Source of the DNA: an uncultured Pirellula sp.
GTDB taxonomy: Bacteria > Planctomycetota > Planctomycetia > Pirellulales > Pirellulaceae
Direction of reading: 5' to 3'
DNA length: 46,895 nucleotides
Assembly (NCBI GenBank): GCA_903858115.1
Contig: CAIOHR010000094.1
Location: forward strand, 1 to 46,895
The position numbers and the translations under genes are program-made. How positions within the stretch are numbered: the stretch's first letter is position 1; every line of letters begins with the position of its first letter. This document shows positions 16,748 through 26,059 of this stretch, piece after piece. The notes beneath the pieces are model-generated. The model made no database searches, had not been told where the DNA came from, and worked only from the letters and a program-made list of their open reading frames with translations.

Positions 16748-19168
16748 ATGAATTCTGAACCTATAGCTCAACAGATCCTGAAGTACGTCTTTGCTCCGGA
16801 GTATCGCCCGTCTAAACCTAAAGCTATTCATAAAGCTCTGAGGCTAGAGGAAGAAGCATACCCCGATTTGCGACGGGCCATCAAGAGGCTAGTCCGCGCC
16901 GGGCAAATCCAATTCGGCGCGAATCACTTGGTTTTTCGACCATCGCGACCAGCTTCACCAGTCCCAGATCAAGAATTGAGGGAGTCGCCCGTACACGAAC
17001 GTAGACCTTTCTCGGAGTCTGAACCAACAGGCCTTTCCGAGTCCTTCGTTGCATCCGACTCAATAGACACCCCTGAGGCGAACCGACCCCAACGAAAGAA
17101 ACGACTTTCCGTTTCTGAGGATACCGTCGGGATTTTTCGCATCGCACCCAACCGACAATTCGGATTTGTCAAACTCCCTCGAATCGCTGGCGAAGCCGCC
17201 CTCGATGAAGTCTTCATTCCGCCTCGCGATACCAAAGGTGCAATGGACGGCGACACTGTTCGTATTCGTGTTGCGCCCAATGGTCCAGACAAGACCGAGG
17301 GAAAGGTTATCGAGATTGTGTCGCGTGGCAGACGCGAATTCACAGGCACATTTCAGACGATCGAGAATCAAGCCATGGTCTGGCTGGATGGTGCGAATCT
17401 TTCGCATGCAGTCAACATCGGGGATGTTCGAGGATTGCCCGTCAACAATAACGACAAGATTATCGTCGAGCTCGTGCGATATCCCGATTTCTTCCAACCT
17501 GGCGAAGCGGTCATTCTTCGAGTCCTCGGTAGCAACAGCAACCCAGCCGTCGATACTTTGGCGGTGATGCATCAATTCAATCTCGTCGAAGAGTTCCCGG
17601 CGGAAGCGATCGAAGTAGCTCGTCAACAAGCGGACACGTTCAACGAAGAAGTTGTACCCGAAGGCCGAACGGACTTAACAGCGGTCCCAACCTTGACGAT
17701 CGACCCAATCGATGCGAGGGATTTTGATGATGCAATTTCTCTTTCCAAAAATGAGAAAGGAAACTGGGAGTTACAAGTTCACATTGCAGACGTCTCCTTC
17801 TTTGTGCCTGCCGGTAGCGCACTCGATGTCGAAGCACAGCGTCGAGCAACCAGCGTCTATCTACCCGATCGCGTCATTCCGATGATTCCGGAATCGATCA
17901 GTAACCATCTTGCATCGTTGCAACCAAACAAGAATCGTTTAGCGAAAACGGTATTCATGGAGTACACGCCGGACGGGACGATCATTCACACCAAGGTCTT
18001 TAATAGCGTTATCCGCAATCAGCATCGATTCAATTACGAACAGATCGATCAATTCCTCGAGGATCGAGAACCGTGGAAAGAGAAGTTAAGGCCTGAGATT
18101 TTCCAACTGGTTGCCGACATGCATTTTCTGGCGATGCAACTTCGACGTTTGAGAAACGAAAAAGGCGCGCTGGAACTAACTTTGCCCGAAGTCAAAATAG
18201 ATCTCGACAAGGTTGGTAAAGTCAAGGGTGCACATTTGGTACACCATACGGAAAGCCATCAAATGATCGAAGAGTTCATGCTCGCGGCCAATCAAGCGGT
18301 AGCGACTTGGCTCGACGGCTTGGAGTTGCCGTTTCTGCGTCGCGCCCACGCCCCGCCCAATCGATTGAAGCTACGTCAACTGAACGGTTTCGTGCGAGCT
18401 CTCGGAATTGATGCGGATAACTTGGAAAGCCGATTCGAAATCCAACGAGTGGTCAATGCCGTCAGAAACAAACCGACGGAGTTCGCTGTAAATTATGCGA
18501 TCTTAAAGAGCATGTCCAAGGCAGTCTATCAATCGGAGTTCGAAAGACACTATGCTCTCGACATGTCTCACTATTGCCATTTCACCAGCCCTATCAGACG
18601 TTACCCCGATCTGGTAGTTCATCGCATTGTGAACAAATTGATTCACAACCAACCCGCTCGCGAGAATGACCAAATTCTCGAAAGGCTTGGAGAACATTGC
18701 AGTGCGATGGAACAGAATGCCGAATCGGCTGAACGTGAGTTGATTCGCGTTAAGCTCCTACACTTCTTGTCAAAGAAGCAAGGGGAGTTGATGAGCGGAG
18801 TCGTTGCGGGTGTGAAATCCGATGGACTTACCGTCCGAGCCATCGAGGTTCCAATTGATGGAATGATCCCAGTCAATCTGCTGCCTAAGGATCGATATCG
18901 ATTCGATCGCGACACGCATACACTAGAGGGTTTTCGAACAGGGAATCGATTCCGATTGGGTGACGAGATCATCGTCCGGATTGACAAAGTCGACATGATT
19001 CGGCGCCGATTGCAGTTCCAACTTGAGAAAGTCACCCATCATTCTGATGCGATCCCACTCAAGCCACGGTCCGACCGTTCCAAAGCGGACCGCCCAAAAC
19101 GCGGATCGCCGCATAGCCAAGAAGGCCCGAAGAGCCACTCGAGAAGCAAGAAGAAGCGGCGATCGTAA
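16748..19168 (+). CDS. rnr: Ribonuclease R
   Basis: This 806-residue 3'-to-5' exoribonuclease degrades structured RNA in the cytoplasm and helps process rRNA and tmRNA-tagged messages. It has a winged-helix N-terminus (about 1-65), a variable Ser/Pro-rich linker, cold-shock domains (about 115-270), the RNB catalytic domain (about 300-640) and an S1 domain (about 675-755). Metal-binding aspartates are visible in DPIDARDFDD as D319, D325, D327 and D328. The tail is rich in Lys, Arg and Ser, as usual for RNase R but not RNase II. AAAGGAC lies directly before ATG 16748. It is divergent from the AmmeMemoRadiSam gene across 178 bases that should hold both promoters. Confidence 0.93.
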   Translation: MNSEPIAQQILKYVFAPEYRPSKPKAIHKALRLEEEAYPDLRRAIKRLVRAGQIQFGANHLVFRPSRPASPVPDQELRESPVHERRPFSESEPTGLSESFVASDSIDTPEANRPQRKKRLSVSEDTVGIFRIAPNRQFGFVKLPRIAGEAALDEVFIPPRDTKGAMDGDTVRIRVAPNGPDKTEGKVIEIVSRGRREFTGTFQTIENQAMVWLDGANLSHAVNIGDVRGLPVNNNDKIIVELVRYPDFFQPGEAVILRVLGSNSNPAVDTLAVMHQFNLVEEFPAEAIEVARQQADTFNEEVVPEGRTDLTAVPTLTIDPIDARDFDDAISLSKNEKGNWELQVHIADVSFFVPAGSALDVEAQRRATSVYLPDRVIPMIPESISNHLASLQPNKNRLAKTVFMEYTPDGTIIHTKVFNSVIRNQHRFNYEQIDQFLEDREPWKEKLRPEIFQLVADMHFLAMQLRRLRNEKGALELTLPEVKIDLDKVGKVKGAHLVHHTESHQMIEEFMLAANQAVATWLDGLELPFLRRAHAPPNRLKLRQLNGFVRALGIDADNLESRFEIQRVVNAVRNKPTEFAVNYAILKSMSKAVYQSEFERHYALDMSHYCHFTSPIRRYPDLVVHRIVNKLIHNQPARENDQILERLGEHCSAMEQNAESAERELIRVKLLHFLSKKQGELMSGVVAGVKSDGLTVRAIEVPIDGMIPVNLLPKDRYRFDRDTHTLEGFRTGNRFRLGDEIIVRIDKVDMIRRRLQFQLEKVTHHSDAIPLKPRSDRSKADRPKRGSPHSQEGPKSHSRSKKKRRS

Positions 19169-19446
19169 GATTCAGATCCTCGCCGGAAGAAGGATCGGCC
19201 GAGTGATCCACGACTATCTGGTCGAAAGGTAATGCATTCATGGAATAGATGCTTGCCTCAGATTGTCGCGCACACTGTGCCTTTTCGCACGATTTCAACA
19301 AGAACTGTGCCAAGCTTACTATCCCTGCATATCGTCTTTAGTTGCTCTCAGCCACTTCCGATATCTGGATAACAGATATTCTCAAGACAGGTCGAAAGCA
19401 CTTCCGTGCTGTGGATACTCCTTTCAATGTAGGCAGGGACACGAAC

Positions 19447-19941
19447 ATGAAATGGTACGCGACTTTGGGTGGGCTCAGCGTGTTGATGGGTCTTGCGGTT
19501 TGCGTGAAGATGAACGCTGGCGATCCACCTGTTCTTCAGAATCGGCGAGAAGTACCGCAATCTAGTTTGATGTTAGCTAAACTCGCTAGCACTCAACAAG
19601 TGGTCAGCGGGCTAGTATCCAAAGACTTCAATACGATCAAGCGCGCTGCGGATGATCTCCAAAGAATTTGCGAAGCTTCCCAATGGGAATCGCACCCAGA
19701 CCCTGCGTACGCTAGCTATAAATCGCAATTGAGTCGGCACGCCAACAAGCTAGCCGAGATGGCACAGCAACAGAATCTCGAGGGGACGACTCTTGTGTAT
19801 ATGCAAACGGTAAGTGCTTGTGTGGATTGCCATAGCCATTGCCGTGACGTGTTGAGGATTGCTGCTCTTCCACAACGCGTAATTTCCATCCCTGTCACCG
19901 ATGAGATTTCGCCTTCAAGCATGCCTGTTTATCGACGTTAA
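19447..19941 (+). CDS. Small exported c-type cytochrome
   Basis: The 164-residue protein has an N-terminal signal segment (MKWYATLGGLSVLMGLAVCV), a mostly helical body and a single heme-binding CVDCH at residues 125-129, about 35 residues from the C-terminus. A late CxxCH after a helical bundle is the layout of class II cytochromes (c' / c556). It should sit in the periplasm and carry electrons or bind a small ligand. ATG 19447 was preferred over an upstream in-frame start at 19342 because AGGGA lies just before it and the signal peptide starts there. The redox partner is unknown, and no neighbour suggests one. Confidence 0.75.
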   Translation: MKWYATLGGLSVLMGLAVCVKMNAGDPPVLQNRREVPQSSLMLAKLASTQQVVSGLVSKDFNTIKRAADDLQRICEASQWESHPDPAYASYKSQLSRHANKLAEMAQQQNLEGTTLVYMQTVSACVDCHSHCRDVLRIAALPQRVISIPVTDEISPSSMPVYRR

Positions 19942-19984
19942 AGTATGGTGGCACCTCTATTTTGATGTCGAAGCATTGTACTCT

Positions 19985-20004
19985 CCCAACCGATCTTGGC
20001 TGGG
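19985..20004 (+). other. Hairpin between convergent genes
   Basis: CCCA-A-CC (19985-19991) pairs with GG-C-TGGG (19998-20004) with one mismatch. It lies between the converging cytochrome and DUF2079 genes and might stop transcription from either side, but it has no T-tract. Confidence 0.3.
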
Positions 20005-20027
20005 ACAAAGACAAGCTCGCGTAGGCT

Positions 20028-22103
20028 CTACTTGCGGCGGTAGACTGCGAAATTGAATTGCTGATCGACTAACTCGAAGCCGAGCGATTGAGCCTCCAAC
20101 GCCACTCGCTTGGATTCGTCCGTGGTTTGCTGAAAATCTTCTTGGTAGTCAAGCATTAGAAAATCGTAGCGTAAAAGCGGCGATTTCAATTCGGGATCCA
20201 ACTTTGATAAATTCTCCCGCCTCTGCCAAAACTGCCCAACCGTCTCGATGTCGGCTATGCCAACGCAATGAGCAGCAATCCTTCCAGTCGCCAAGACACG
20301 AACTTCAGTGTTAGATGGCTCGTCGAGAACGGACCGGATCTTTTTGGTCACCCATTCGTTGTCTGCCGCTCCAGACAGCCTTTGTAGTTCTGCATCGAAG
20401 CCGTAGGTCTTTCCCAACACGTCTGTCAACGTCGCTTGGCTCCATGGGAATTGCCCCACATAAACGGAAAGGACCCAAACAGCCACAAGGGGTGCCACGG
20501 GTTTGCACCAGTGCATGGCACCGGACGACTCATGTGATTTTGTTGCTGCAAAAGGTAAGCTTGCCATACTCGCCAACGAAAGAACAGGAAGCAAACAAGC
20601 GGTGTATTGGAATGCAATCGATTGAGCTGGCATATGCTCCCAAACTAATAGTACTCCCAAAGGAACTGCAACCGCTCCCAGATACCAGACAGAACGCATG
20701 TTGCAGGAAACGAAGGCTGGCAAAAACAAGATCGCAACAAAGACCGCATTCCTGCTTCGAAACAGCAAGCCCCAAAAATCGCTAGGTCGAAGAAGAGGCG
20801 AAAGAATCACCTCAAGGAGGTTGTTACCGAGTTTCGCAAAACGACCTGCCTGAAAAGGTGCAAGACCGCTAAAGGAGTACACTAGAACAAAGAGGATAAT
20901 ACACATCAGCCACATGATTCCCCAGGTTGTTGCTGATAGCTGGATGCCAAATGCATCTGCCCGCTGCTGTGTCACCCATGCACGAATCGACATCGCTAAT
21001 GCAAAACAACCAACGACGACGATCACTCCTTCTTCAAAAGACATAGCAACCAGGATGGAGAATAGAGCCCAGAGGTTCTTGCCGCTCATGAGAAGCCGGA
21101 AGCCCAGCAATAAAAAGGGTAATGCCATGGTGATCGGGTGCCAACCATAGGTATAAGAGAGATTCATCTGGCCAATACCGGGATACAGCAACCATACACT
21201 TCCCCATACCAGAGAATTTGTCGGTGTCTCCCTCTTCTTGACAGCGATGGAGTAAAGTAACCAAGCGGGTACCGCAAGTGAAACGGCCTGGACCAAGAAT
21301 ACCAAATGGACACTGGGCCAAAGCTTCCAAAGCGGAACCAAAAACAGCAGACCGGGATTGAAGTGATCCCAGAAGGTTGGCAACACAGGGGTCTCAAGAA
21401 GAATACCGCGACCGTTGGAGGTGTTTGAGATTCTTTGGGAGAAATGAGCGAAGTCATTGAATCCTAATCGAAACGACTGGTAGTAATTCAATGATTGGCT
21501 GAACCACCACACAGTTGCAAGCACGCAAATGGCTATCATGACCGACGAATATCGCGTCGTATTTGTAGCCGTCGAACTTGCAGTATCGCGACTGGGTCGC
21601 AAGCTAGAGAAGTATACCGCCAAATAGTATGCCGCACGGCTCGATGCAAACGCAAACCAGATCACCTCCCAAACACTTGGTTGAATAATCGAATCGGGTA
21701 CGATCGATCGCGCGATGCAAAGCCAAACAGGCAACGTACTTAATCCACCCCACAAGATCACCGAACCTATGGACGCCTCGATAGTGCTTCCCGCGTTGAC
21801 GGGCTCGCTTCGCATGCTACGCGCAGCAGGTTTATCGTCAAGTTGGGATGGAAAATGTCGGACCAAAAGAATGGCTACGGCCGATAAGCATGTGAATGTC
21901 AATACAACCAAAACCGAATTCGGTGCACCGAATAGTTCCAGAGATGGAGGGAGAGTCGGAATCGTATCGTAAAGAAAAACATTCTGAAGTCGACTACCCA
22001 GTATGGCACCGGCCATAAGCCAAATGATGGCAATGCAGACCGCTAGTTCCGTGGAGTATCGAGCGACAAGTGTTTTTGAGGAATTCAGACGCCGTGCCAT
22101 CAA
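20028..22103 (-). CDS. DUF2079 polytopic membrane protein
   Basis: The protein has 691 residues with roughly a dozen hydrophobic segments and a C-terminal soluble portion from about residue 560. Conserved DUF2079 features are FNDFAHFSQR, the DHFNPGLLFLVPLW segment, LYPGIGQ, and YGWHP followed by a Glu-rich FEEG. The family is of unknown function and resembles membrane glycosyltransferases of the GT-C type in layout, although no catalytic acid can be assigned with certainty. The start ATGA overlaps the stop of the upstream OsmC gene by 4 bases, which implies translational coupling. A link between the two functions is not known. Confidence 0.8.
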   Translation of the reverse strand: MMARRLNSSKTLVARYSTELAVCIAIIWLMAGAILGSRLQNVFLYDTIPTLPPSLELFGAPNSVLVVLTFTCLSAVAILLVRHFPSQLDDKPAARSMRSEPVNAGSTIEASIGSVILWGGLSTLPVWLCIARSIVPDSIIQPSVWEVIWFAFASSRAAYYLAVYFSSLRPSRDTASSTATNTTRYSSVMIAICVLATVWWFSQSLNYYQSFRLGFNDFAHFSQRISNTSNGRGILLETPVLPTFWDHFNPGLLFLVPLWKLWPSVHLVFLVQAVSLAVPAWLLYSIAVKKRETPTNSLVWGSVWLLYPGIGQMNLSYTYGWHPITMALPFLLLGFRLLMSGKNLWALFSILVAMSFEEGVIVVVGCFALAMSIRAWVTQQRADAFGIQLSATTWGIMWLMCIILFVLVYSFSGLAPFQAGRFAKLGNNLLEVILSPLLRPSDFWGLLFRSRNAVFVAILFLPAFVSCNMRSVWYLGAVAVPLGVLLVWEHMPAQSIAFQYTACLLPVLSLASMASLPFAATKSHESSGAMHWCKPVAPLVAVWVLSVYVGQFPWSQATLTDVLGKTYGFDAELQRLSGAADNEWVTKKIRSVLDEPSNTEVRVLATGRIAAHCVGIADIETVGQFWQRRENLSKLDPELKSPLLRYDFLMLDYQEDFQQTTDESKRVALEAQSLGFELVDQQFNFAVYRRK

Positions 22104-22612
22104 GAATGGTGTTTCAAAGTAGTTTCAACCGGAACACCTTTTTTCAAGGTTTGGTAGATCACGCAATAACGCTCTGTGAGGGAAACAAGTTTTACAATGG
22201 ACTCTTCGGATGCGTTGGAATCGATAGCAAAATGCATTTGTATCTCTGTCAATCCGACCGGGGCCGCACGATCCACGCCGAGTGTTCCCCGAAAATCCAT
22301 CCTCCCAATCGCTTCGATTTCACATCGCCGGATCTCGATCGACATATTGGTGGCCACGGCCCCTAGTGTAACCCCAGCGCAGGCCACCAGCGACTCCAGC
22401 AGCATCTCCGCACTGCATGCATCGCGATCTGAACCACCCGCTGCGGGATGCAAACCTGCTCGTACCTCACCTGCGAAGGAGGTTACTAGACATTGTTGCT
22501 CGTTTGGAATAACAACACCTTTGGATCGGAGCGTGACCAATGCCGACTGGGCATCGAGTCTATACTGTTCCTTGATCGGCGTTTGAATCGCCTTCAGCGT
22601 TTCTAAATCCAT
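22100..22612 (-). CDS. OsmC/Ohr-family protein
   Basis: The 170-residue protein belongs to the OsmC family of thiol peroxidases that reduce organic hydroperoxides. The two reactive cysteines of the family can be placed in CSAEMLLESLVACAG and in ERYCVIYQTL. ATG 22612 is well supported: AGGAGAG lies 8 bases before it, so the upstream in-frame ATG at 22633 is rejected. The gene overlaps the DUF2079 gene by 4 bases. Several OsmC-like proteins have no known peroxidase activity, so the substrate is uncertain. Confidence 0.85.
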   Translation of the reverse strand: MDLETLKAIQTPIKEQYRLDAQSALVTLRSKGVVIPNEQQCLVTSFAGEVRAGLHPAAGGSDRDACSAEMLLESLVACAGVTLGAVATNMSIEIRRCEIEAIGRMDFRGTLGVDRAAPVGLTEIQMHFAIDSNASEESIVKLVSLTERYCVIYQTLKKGVPVETTLKHHS

Positions 22613-22764
22613 GTTTATCTCTCTCCTGTTCATTCTCGAGTCAGCAGATGATAGTCATTTCTATCAATTAGTTTAGAGGGGCCAGGTGCAGGTGTGTACA
22701 ATGCTGATCAAATCGATTTTCTCAAGAATCTTCTGGACTTACTGTGGCGATTGGGAGTTAGGGA

Positions 22765-24618
22765 ATGGCATTCGGCAACCGTTTTTCGGGATCAAGAATT
22801 CTATGCGATGCTTTTCTTTGTGTCGCTTGGATTTTACTTTTCACGGTGGCAATTCTTGGACAGTCCGATTTGGCTGGCGAAGAGAGGTTCCTCTATGGTG
22901 AACTTGATGAAGGGACAAGGCTGTTTCGTTTTGTCATTCACGCAACCACGAATGATGAGGAGATCAAGGCGACGTTGACGAGTATAGATGAGGGAAACCG
23001 AAAGTTCCAACTTCAGGGCGTTCGGTGGGATGAGCAATCTCTGTTCTTTGAGTTGAAAGAGACGGGTGTATCCTTCGAAGGAAAACGCTCCAGTAGCAAC
23101 GATTCTTCGATACAGGGAACATGGCGTCAACGTGGGGTCACTCTTCCTATCGCGTTTAGAAAGGTGCCCTGTGTGCCTATAGATTCACCCGATGAGATTT
23201 GGCGAGGCACGATGAAGGCAGGAATGCAGGCGTTGGTAATTCAGGTCCGTGGTTATGCTGGCGCCGACGGGGAAAAGATCTATCGTCTCGATAGCGTGAG
23301 CCAAAATGTTGGTGGCTTTAAAACAACCATGCGAACGGAGGGGGGCTCTGTTAGAATCGAGACACCGGCATTGCGAGCTACCTACACAGGCTCGTTTAAT
23401 GAAGACCAGACCGAGATCGAGGGAACTTGGAAACAAGCGCAGCCGATCAAGCTCAATCTTGCCAGAGTGGACACATTGGCTGATTCCACGTTTAAGAAAG
23501 CGAACCGTCCTCAAACTCCTTTGCCCCCGTTCCCCTACGACATCCGCGAAGTTACTTTTCAATCCGAAGTAACCAAGTCAGCTTGGAACAGAGCGACCTT
23601 TGGCTTTATGGGAGACAACAAGATTGATTTAGTCGGTACGCTCACCGTACCCAAAGAAGGTTTCTCCAATAAGGGCGATAATTTCCCGTTAGCTATTTTG
23701 ATTTCTGGTTCAGGACCGCAAGATCGAGACGAGACGATTCTCGATCACAAACCATTTTGGGTAATCGCCGACCATCTATCCAGGCGAGGGATCGCAGTTT
23801 TGCGATACGATGAGCGAGGCGTGGGAAAGTCCAAAGGAAACTTCCCAGCAGCGACAACTGAGGACTTTGCGAACGATGTGAAGTCGGCATTAGCCTTTGC
23901 CAAAACGCTAGAGGGGATTGATCCTTCGAGGATCGGATTGATAGGACATAGTGAAGGCGGACTTGTAGCACCGATGGTGGCTGCTGAGGAGCCTTCCGTG
24001 GCTTGGATCATCTTGATGGCAGGTCCCGGAGTAAACGGAGAACAAATTCTCTATTCCCAAGGAGCCTTGATCATCGAAGCAGAAGGAGGGTCGATGGAAG
24101 ACAAAAAGAAGCAACGCCGTATGCAAGAGCTAGCGTTTCGTGCCATCCAGAGCACTAACGGAAAAGGACGCATCGAACCGATGGTTTCCCCAATTGTTGA
24201 ACAATTGTTGTTAGACTTGCAGTCAGGAGATTCGACAGATATTGGAGCTGGCAATACCTTGAGGAAGGACATAGAAAAACAAGTACGGGCGAGCCTGCTG
24301 GCGTTGAAAAGTCCTTGGTTTCAATACTTTGCGAAACATGAACCCGGTCCTGTTCTGGAAAAAGTACGTTGTCCGGTCATGGCAATCAATGGTTCCAAGG
24401 ATGTACAAGTGGATTCGAAATTGAACCTTCCAAAAATCGAAGAGCATTTGAAACGAGGGGGAAACGACTCGGTAACCTTGCGGGAGTTTGAAGGTTTGAA
24501 TCACATGTTTCAAACATGCAAATCGGGGGGCTTATCAGAGTATGCGACTATCGAAGAAACAGTCGCTCCAGTCGTACTTCAGGAGATCGGGGATTGGATT
24601 TTGTCCTTAGCCCGCTGA
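22765..24618 (+). CDS. Secreted alpha/beta-hydrolase
   Basis: The 617-residue protein has a hydrophobic signal or anchor segment at about residues 12-32, an N-terminal beta-rich region of about 200 residues, and an alpha/beta-hydrolase domain from about residue 265. The triad is visible: S396 in GHSEGG, D546 in NGSKDVQV and H580 in GLNHMF. An SGSGPQDRDE segment near residue 315 would form the oxyanion region. Similar planctomycete proteins are annotated as alpha/beta fold hydrolases or dienelactone-hydrolase-like; the substrate is unknown. GGGAG precedes ATG 22765. A terminator-like hairpin lies 140 bases after the stop. Confidence 0.82.
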   Translation: MAFGNRFSGSRILCDAFLCVAWILLFTVAILGQSDLAGEERFLYGELDEGTRLFRFVIHATTNDEEIKATLTSIDEGNRKFQLQGVRWDEQSLFFELKETGVSFEGKRSSSNDSSIQGTWRQRGVTLPIAFRKVPCVPIDSPDEIWRGTMKAGMQALVIQVRGYAGADGEKIYRLDSVSQNVGGFKTTMRTEGGSVRIETPALRATYTGSFNEDQTEIEGTWKQAQPIKLNLARVDTLADSTFKKANRPQTPLPPFPYDIREVTFQSEVTKSAWNRATFGFMGDNKIDLVGTLTVPKEGFSNKGDNFPLAILISGSGPQDRDETILDHKPFWVIADHLSRRGIAVLRYDERGVGKSKGNFPAATTEDFANDVKSALAFAKTLEGIDPSRIGLIGHSEGGLVAPMVAAEEPSVAWIILMAGPGVNGEQILYSQGALIIEAEGGSMEDKKKQRRMQELAFRAIQSTNGKGRIEPMVSPIVEQLLLDLQSGDSTDIGAGNTLRKDIEKQVRASLLALKSPWFQYFAKHEPGPVLEKVRCPVMAINGSKDVQVDSKLNLPKIEEHLKRGGNDSVTLREFEGLNHMFQTCKSGGLSEYATIEETVAPVVLQEIGDWILSLAR

Positions 24619-24757
24619 CTTTCGTATCAAGAGGGAGCTATAAGTTCATGCAGAGATGTTGTCGGATCTAATGAGGCACAGACGACAAAAGTCAAACTAG
24701 TAGGCATATTCCACGTGCCATCCACCTAGAATCCCTGCAAATTTTGAAGAGCGGACG

Positions 24758-24784
24758 GCAGGACGGAGCGTGCCTGCTATTTTT
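24758..24784 (+). terminator. Terminator-like hairpin, possibly a repeat element
   Basis: GCAGG (24758-24762) pairs with CCTGC (24773-24777) around a 10-base loop, followed by TATTTTT. It could end the hydrolase transcript. Its sequence also resembles the kind of short palindrome seen near the end of this window, so it may be a repeat recruited as a terminator. Confidence 0.5.
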
Positions 24785-24795
24785 GTCGGTTGTGT

Positions 24796-26013
24796 CTAAT
24801 GAACTTCGTTTGCTTCACGCGAGAGTCTATCCAACATGGACTCCAGTTGCTCACGTAGAAGCTTCATGACTGGGTCTTCTTCCCCGCGTGGGGCTTTTTC
24901 GGCTGGGACTTCGATGGCTTTGCCGATCTCAATAATCGCTTCCAATGGTCCATGCACACCAGCTCGGTCCGTAAGGTCTTCTTCGAGTCGTTCGATAGTC
25001 TCAAGGATCCGTGTATCTGTGGTAGGTGGCACCAAATACTCCGCAGGATAGGAGGCGATCTGTTGCGAAAGATATATTCGAGAAAGATGGATCCAGCGGC
25101 GTTCTCTTTCGGACTCAGCAAGTTCTCCGGTGGCAAGCTCAGGTACGATTTTCATTCGAAGCGCCTTGATACGGGGCACTAGATTATCATCCGCGAAGGT
25201 CTTTCCAAGCCATTCCATCTCCAGTGGGTTCAGCAAATGATCGATAAGCCTTTCCTGTCGTTCGACGATCGTACCGGATTGTGCAGAGCCCAAGTATTCA
25301 ATTTCCTTTAGGCTCAACATAGCATGGGTGATGCGATGGATCCTCTGAAGTGTTGTTGTCTCTGCTAATTTGAGCCATGTGAGTCTCTTCTCCAGGGCAT
25401 CGAGGGTTGGGTCGACTGCTTTCTCCAAATCTCCGTGAAAGACATACTTGATCGCCACGGGATGAATGACAACTTTTCCAGTTCCACCGTCTTTGGCTCG
25501 TCTCTTGGCTGCCGTTCTGGCCATGAAGGCAACACCGTCCAAGAGGGGCTGCAATCGATCGTTGGTTCGGAAAACGGTACCTTCGGGGAAGACCACGAGA
25601 GGTCGTTTCGGATTCGAGAGGATATCGACAGCCATGTCGAGCGATTGGCGGTCTAATCCTTCCCGATAGACACTAAAGGCCCCCATCGTCGAGATCGCCC
25701 AGCGTTGGAATCGGCTCTGATGGAACAAATGCCAACTGGCCATGGAATAGAAAAGAACCTTGGCTTCGTCTGCAACATAGCTCATTACCAAAGGATCTGC
25801 GTATCGACAATGGTTTGGCGCGAGCAACACGCCGTGGCCGAGACGCATGGATTCTTTGAGATTATCAACACCGTGCAATTGGCACGACATCACCCCCTCG
25901 GCTTTACGAAGATGACGCCGAACTAACCCAGACTTTAGAATGAGCCAAGGGAGCAGACTTCCTCGATGTGGCGGGATGAAGGTGTATGGCTTTTCAACGA
26001 TGATGTCTTGCAT
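24796..26013 (-). CDS. PlsC-type lysophospholipid acyltransferase
   Basis: This 405-residue protein should transfer an acyl chain to a glycerophosphate or related acceptor at the inner membrane. The catalytic HX4D box is H68-C-R-Y-A-D73 and the acceptor-binding motif is FPEGT at 142-146. The PlsC domain occupies about residues 45-205. The C-terminal 200 residues are helical and charged, which makes it longer than a normal PlsC (about 240), so an additional unknown role is possible. It starts 46 bases after the cyclophilin gene and is probably in one operon with it. The true substrate cannot be told from the sequence. Confidence 0.82.
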   Translation of the reverse strand: MQDIIVEKPYTFIPPHRGSLLPWLILKSGLVRRHLRKAEGVMSCQLHGVDNLKESMRLGHGVLLAPNHCRYADPLVMSYVADEAKVLFYSMASWHLFHQSRFQRWAISTMGAFSVYREGLDRQSLDMAVDILSNPKRPLVVFPEGTVFRTNDRLQPLLDGVAFMARTAAKRRAKDGGTGKVVIHPVAIKYVFHGDLEKAVDPTLDALEKRLTWLKLAETTTLQRIHRITHAMLSLKEIEYLGSAQSGTIVERQERLIDHLLNPLEMEWLGKTFADDNLVPRIKALRMKIVPELATGELAESERERRWIHLSRIYLSQQIASYPAEYLVPPTTDTRILETIERLEEDLTDRAGVHGPLEAIIEIGKAIEVPAEKAPRGEEDPVMKLLREQLESMLDRLSREANEVH

Positions 26014-26059
26014 CGATATGTTTTAGACTGAGGGTCTTTGAGTGGCTATTGCAAAAACA

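Noticed and set aside
19342..19446. N-terminal extension of the small cytochrome
   Set aside because: It would place the signal peptide internally; AGGGA precedes ATG 19447.
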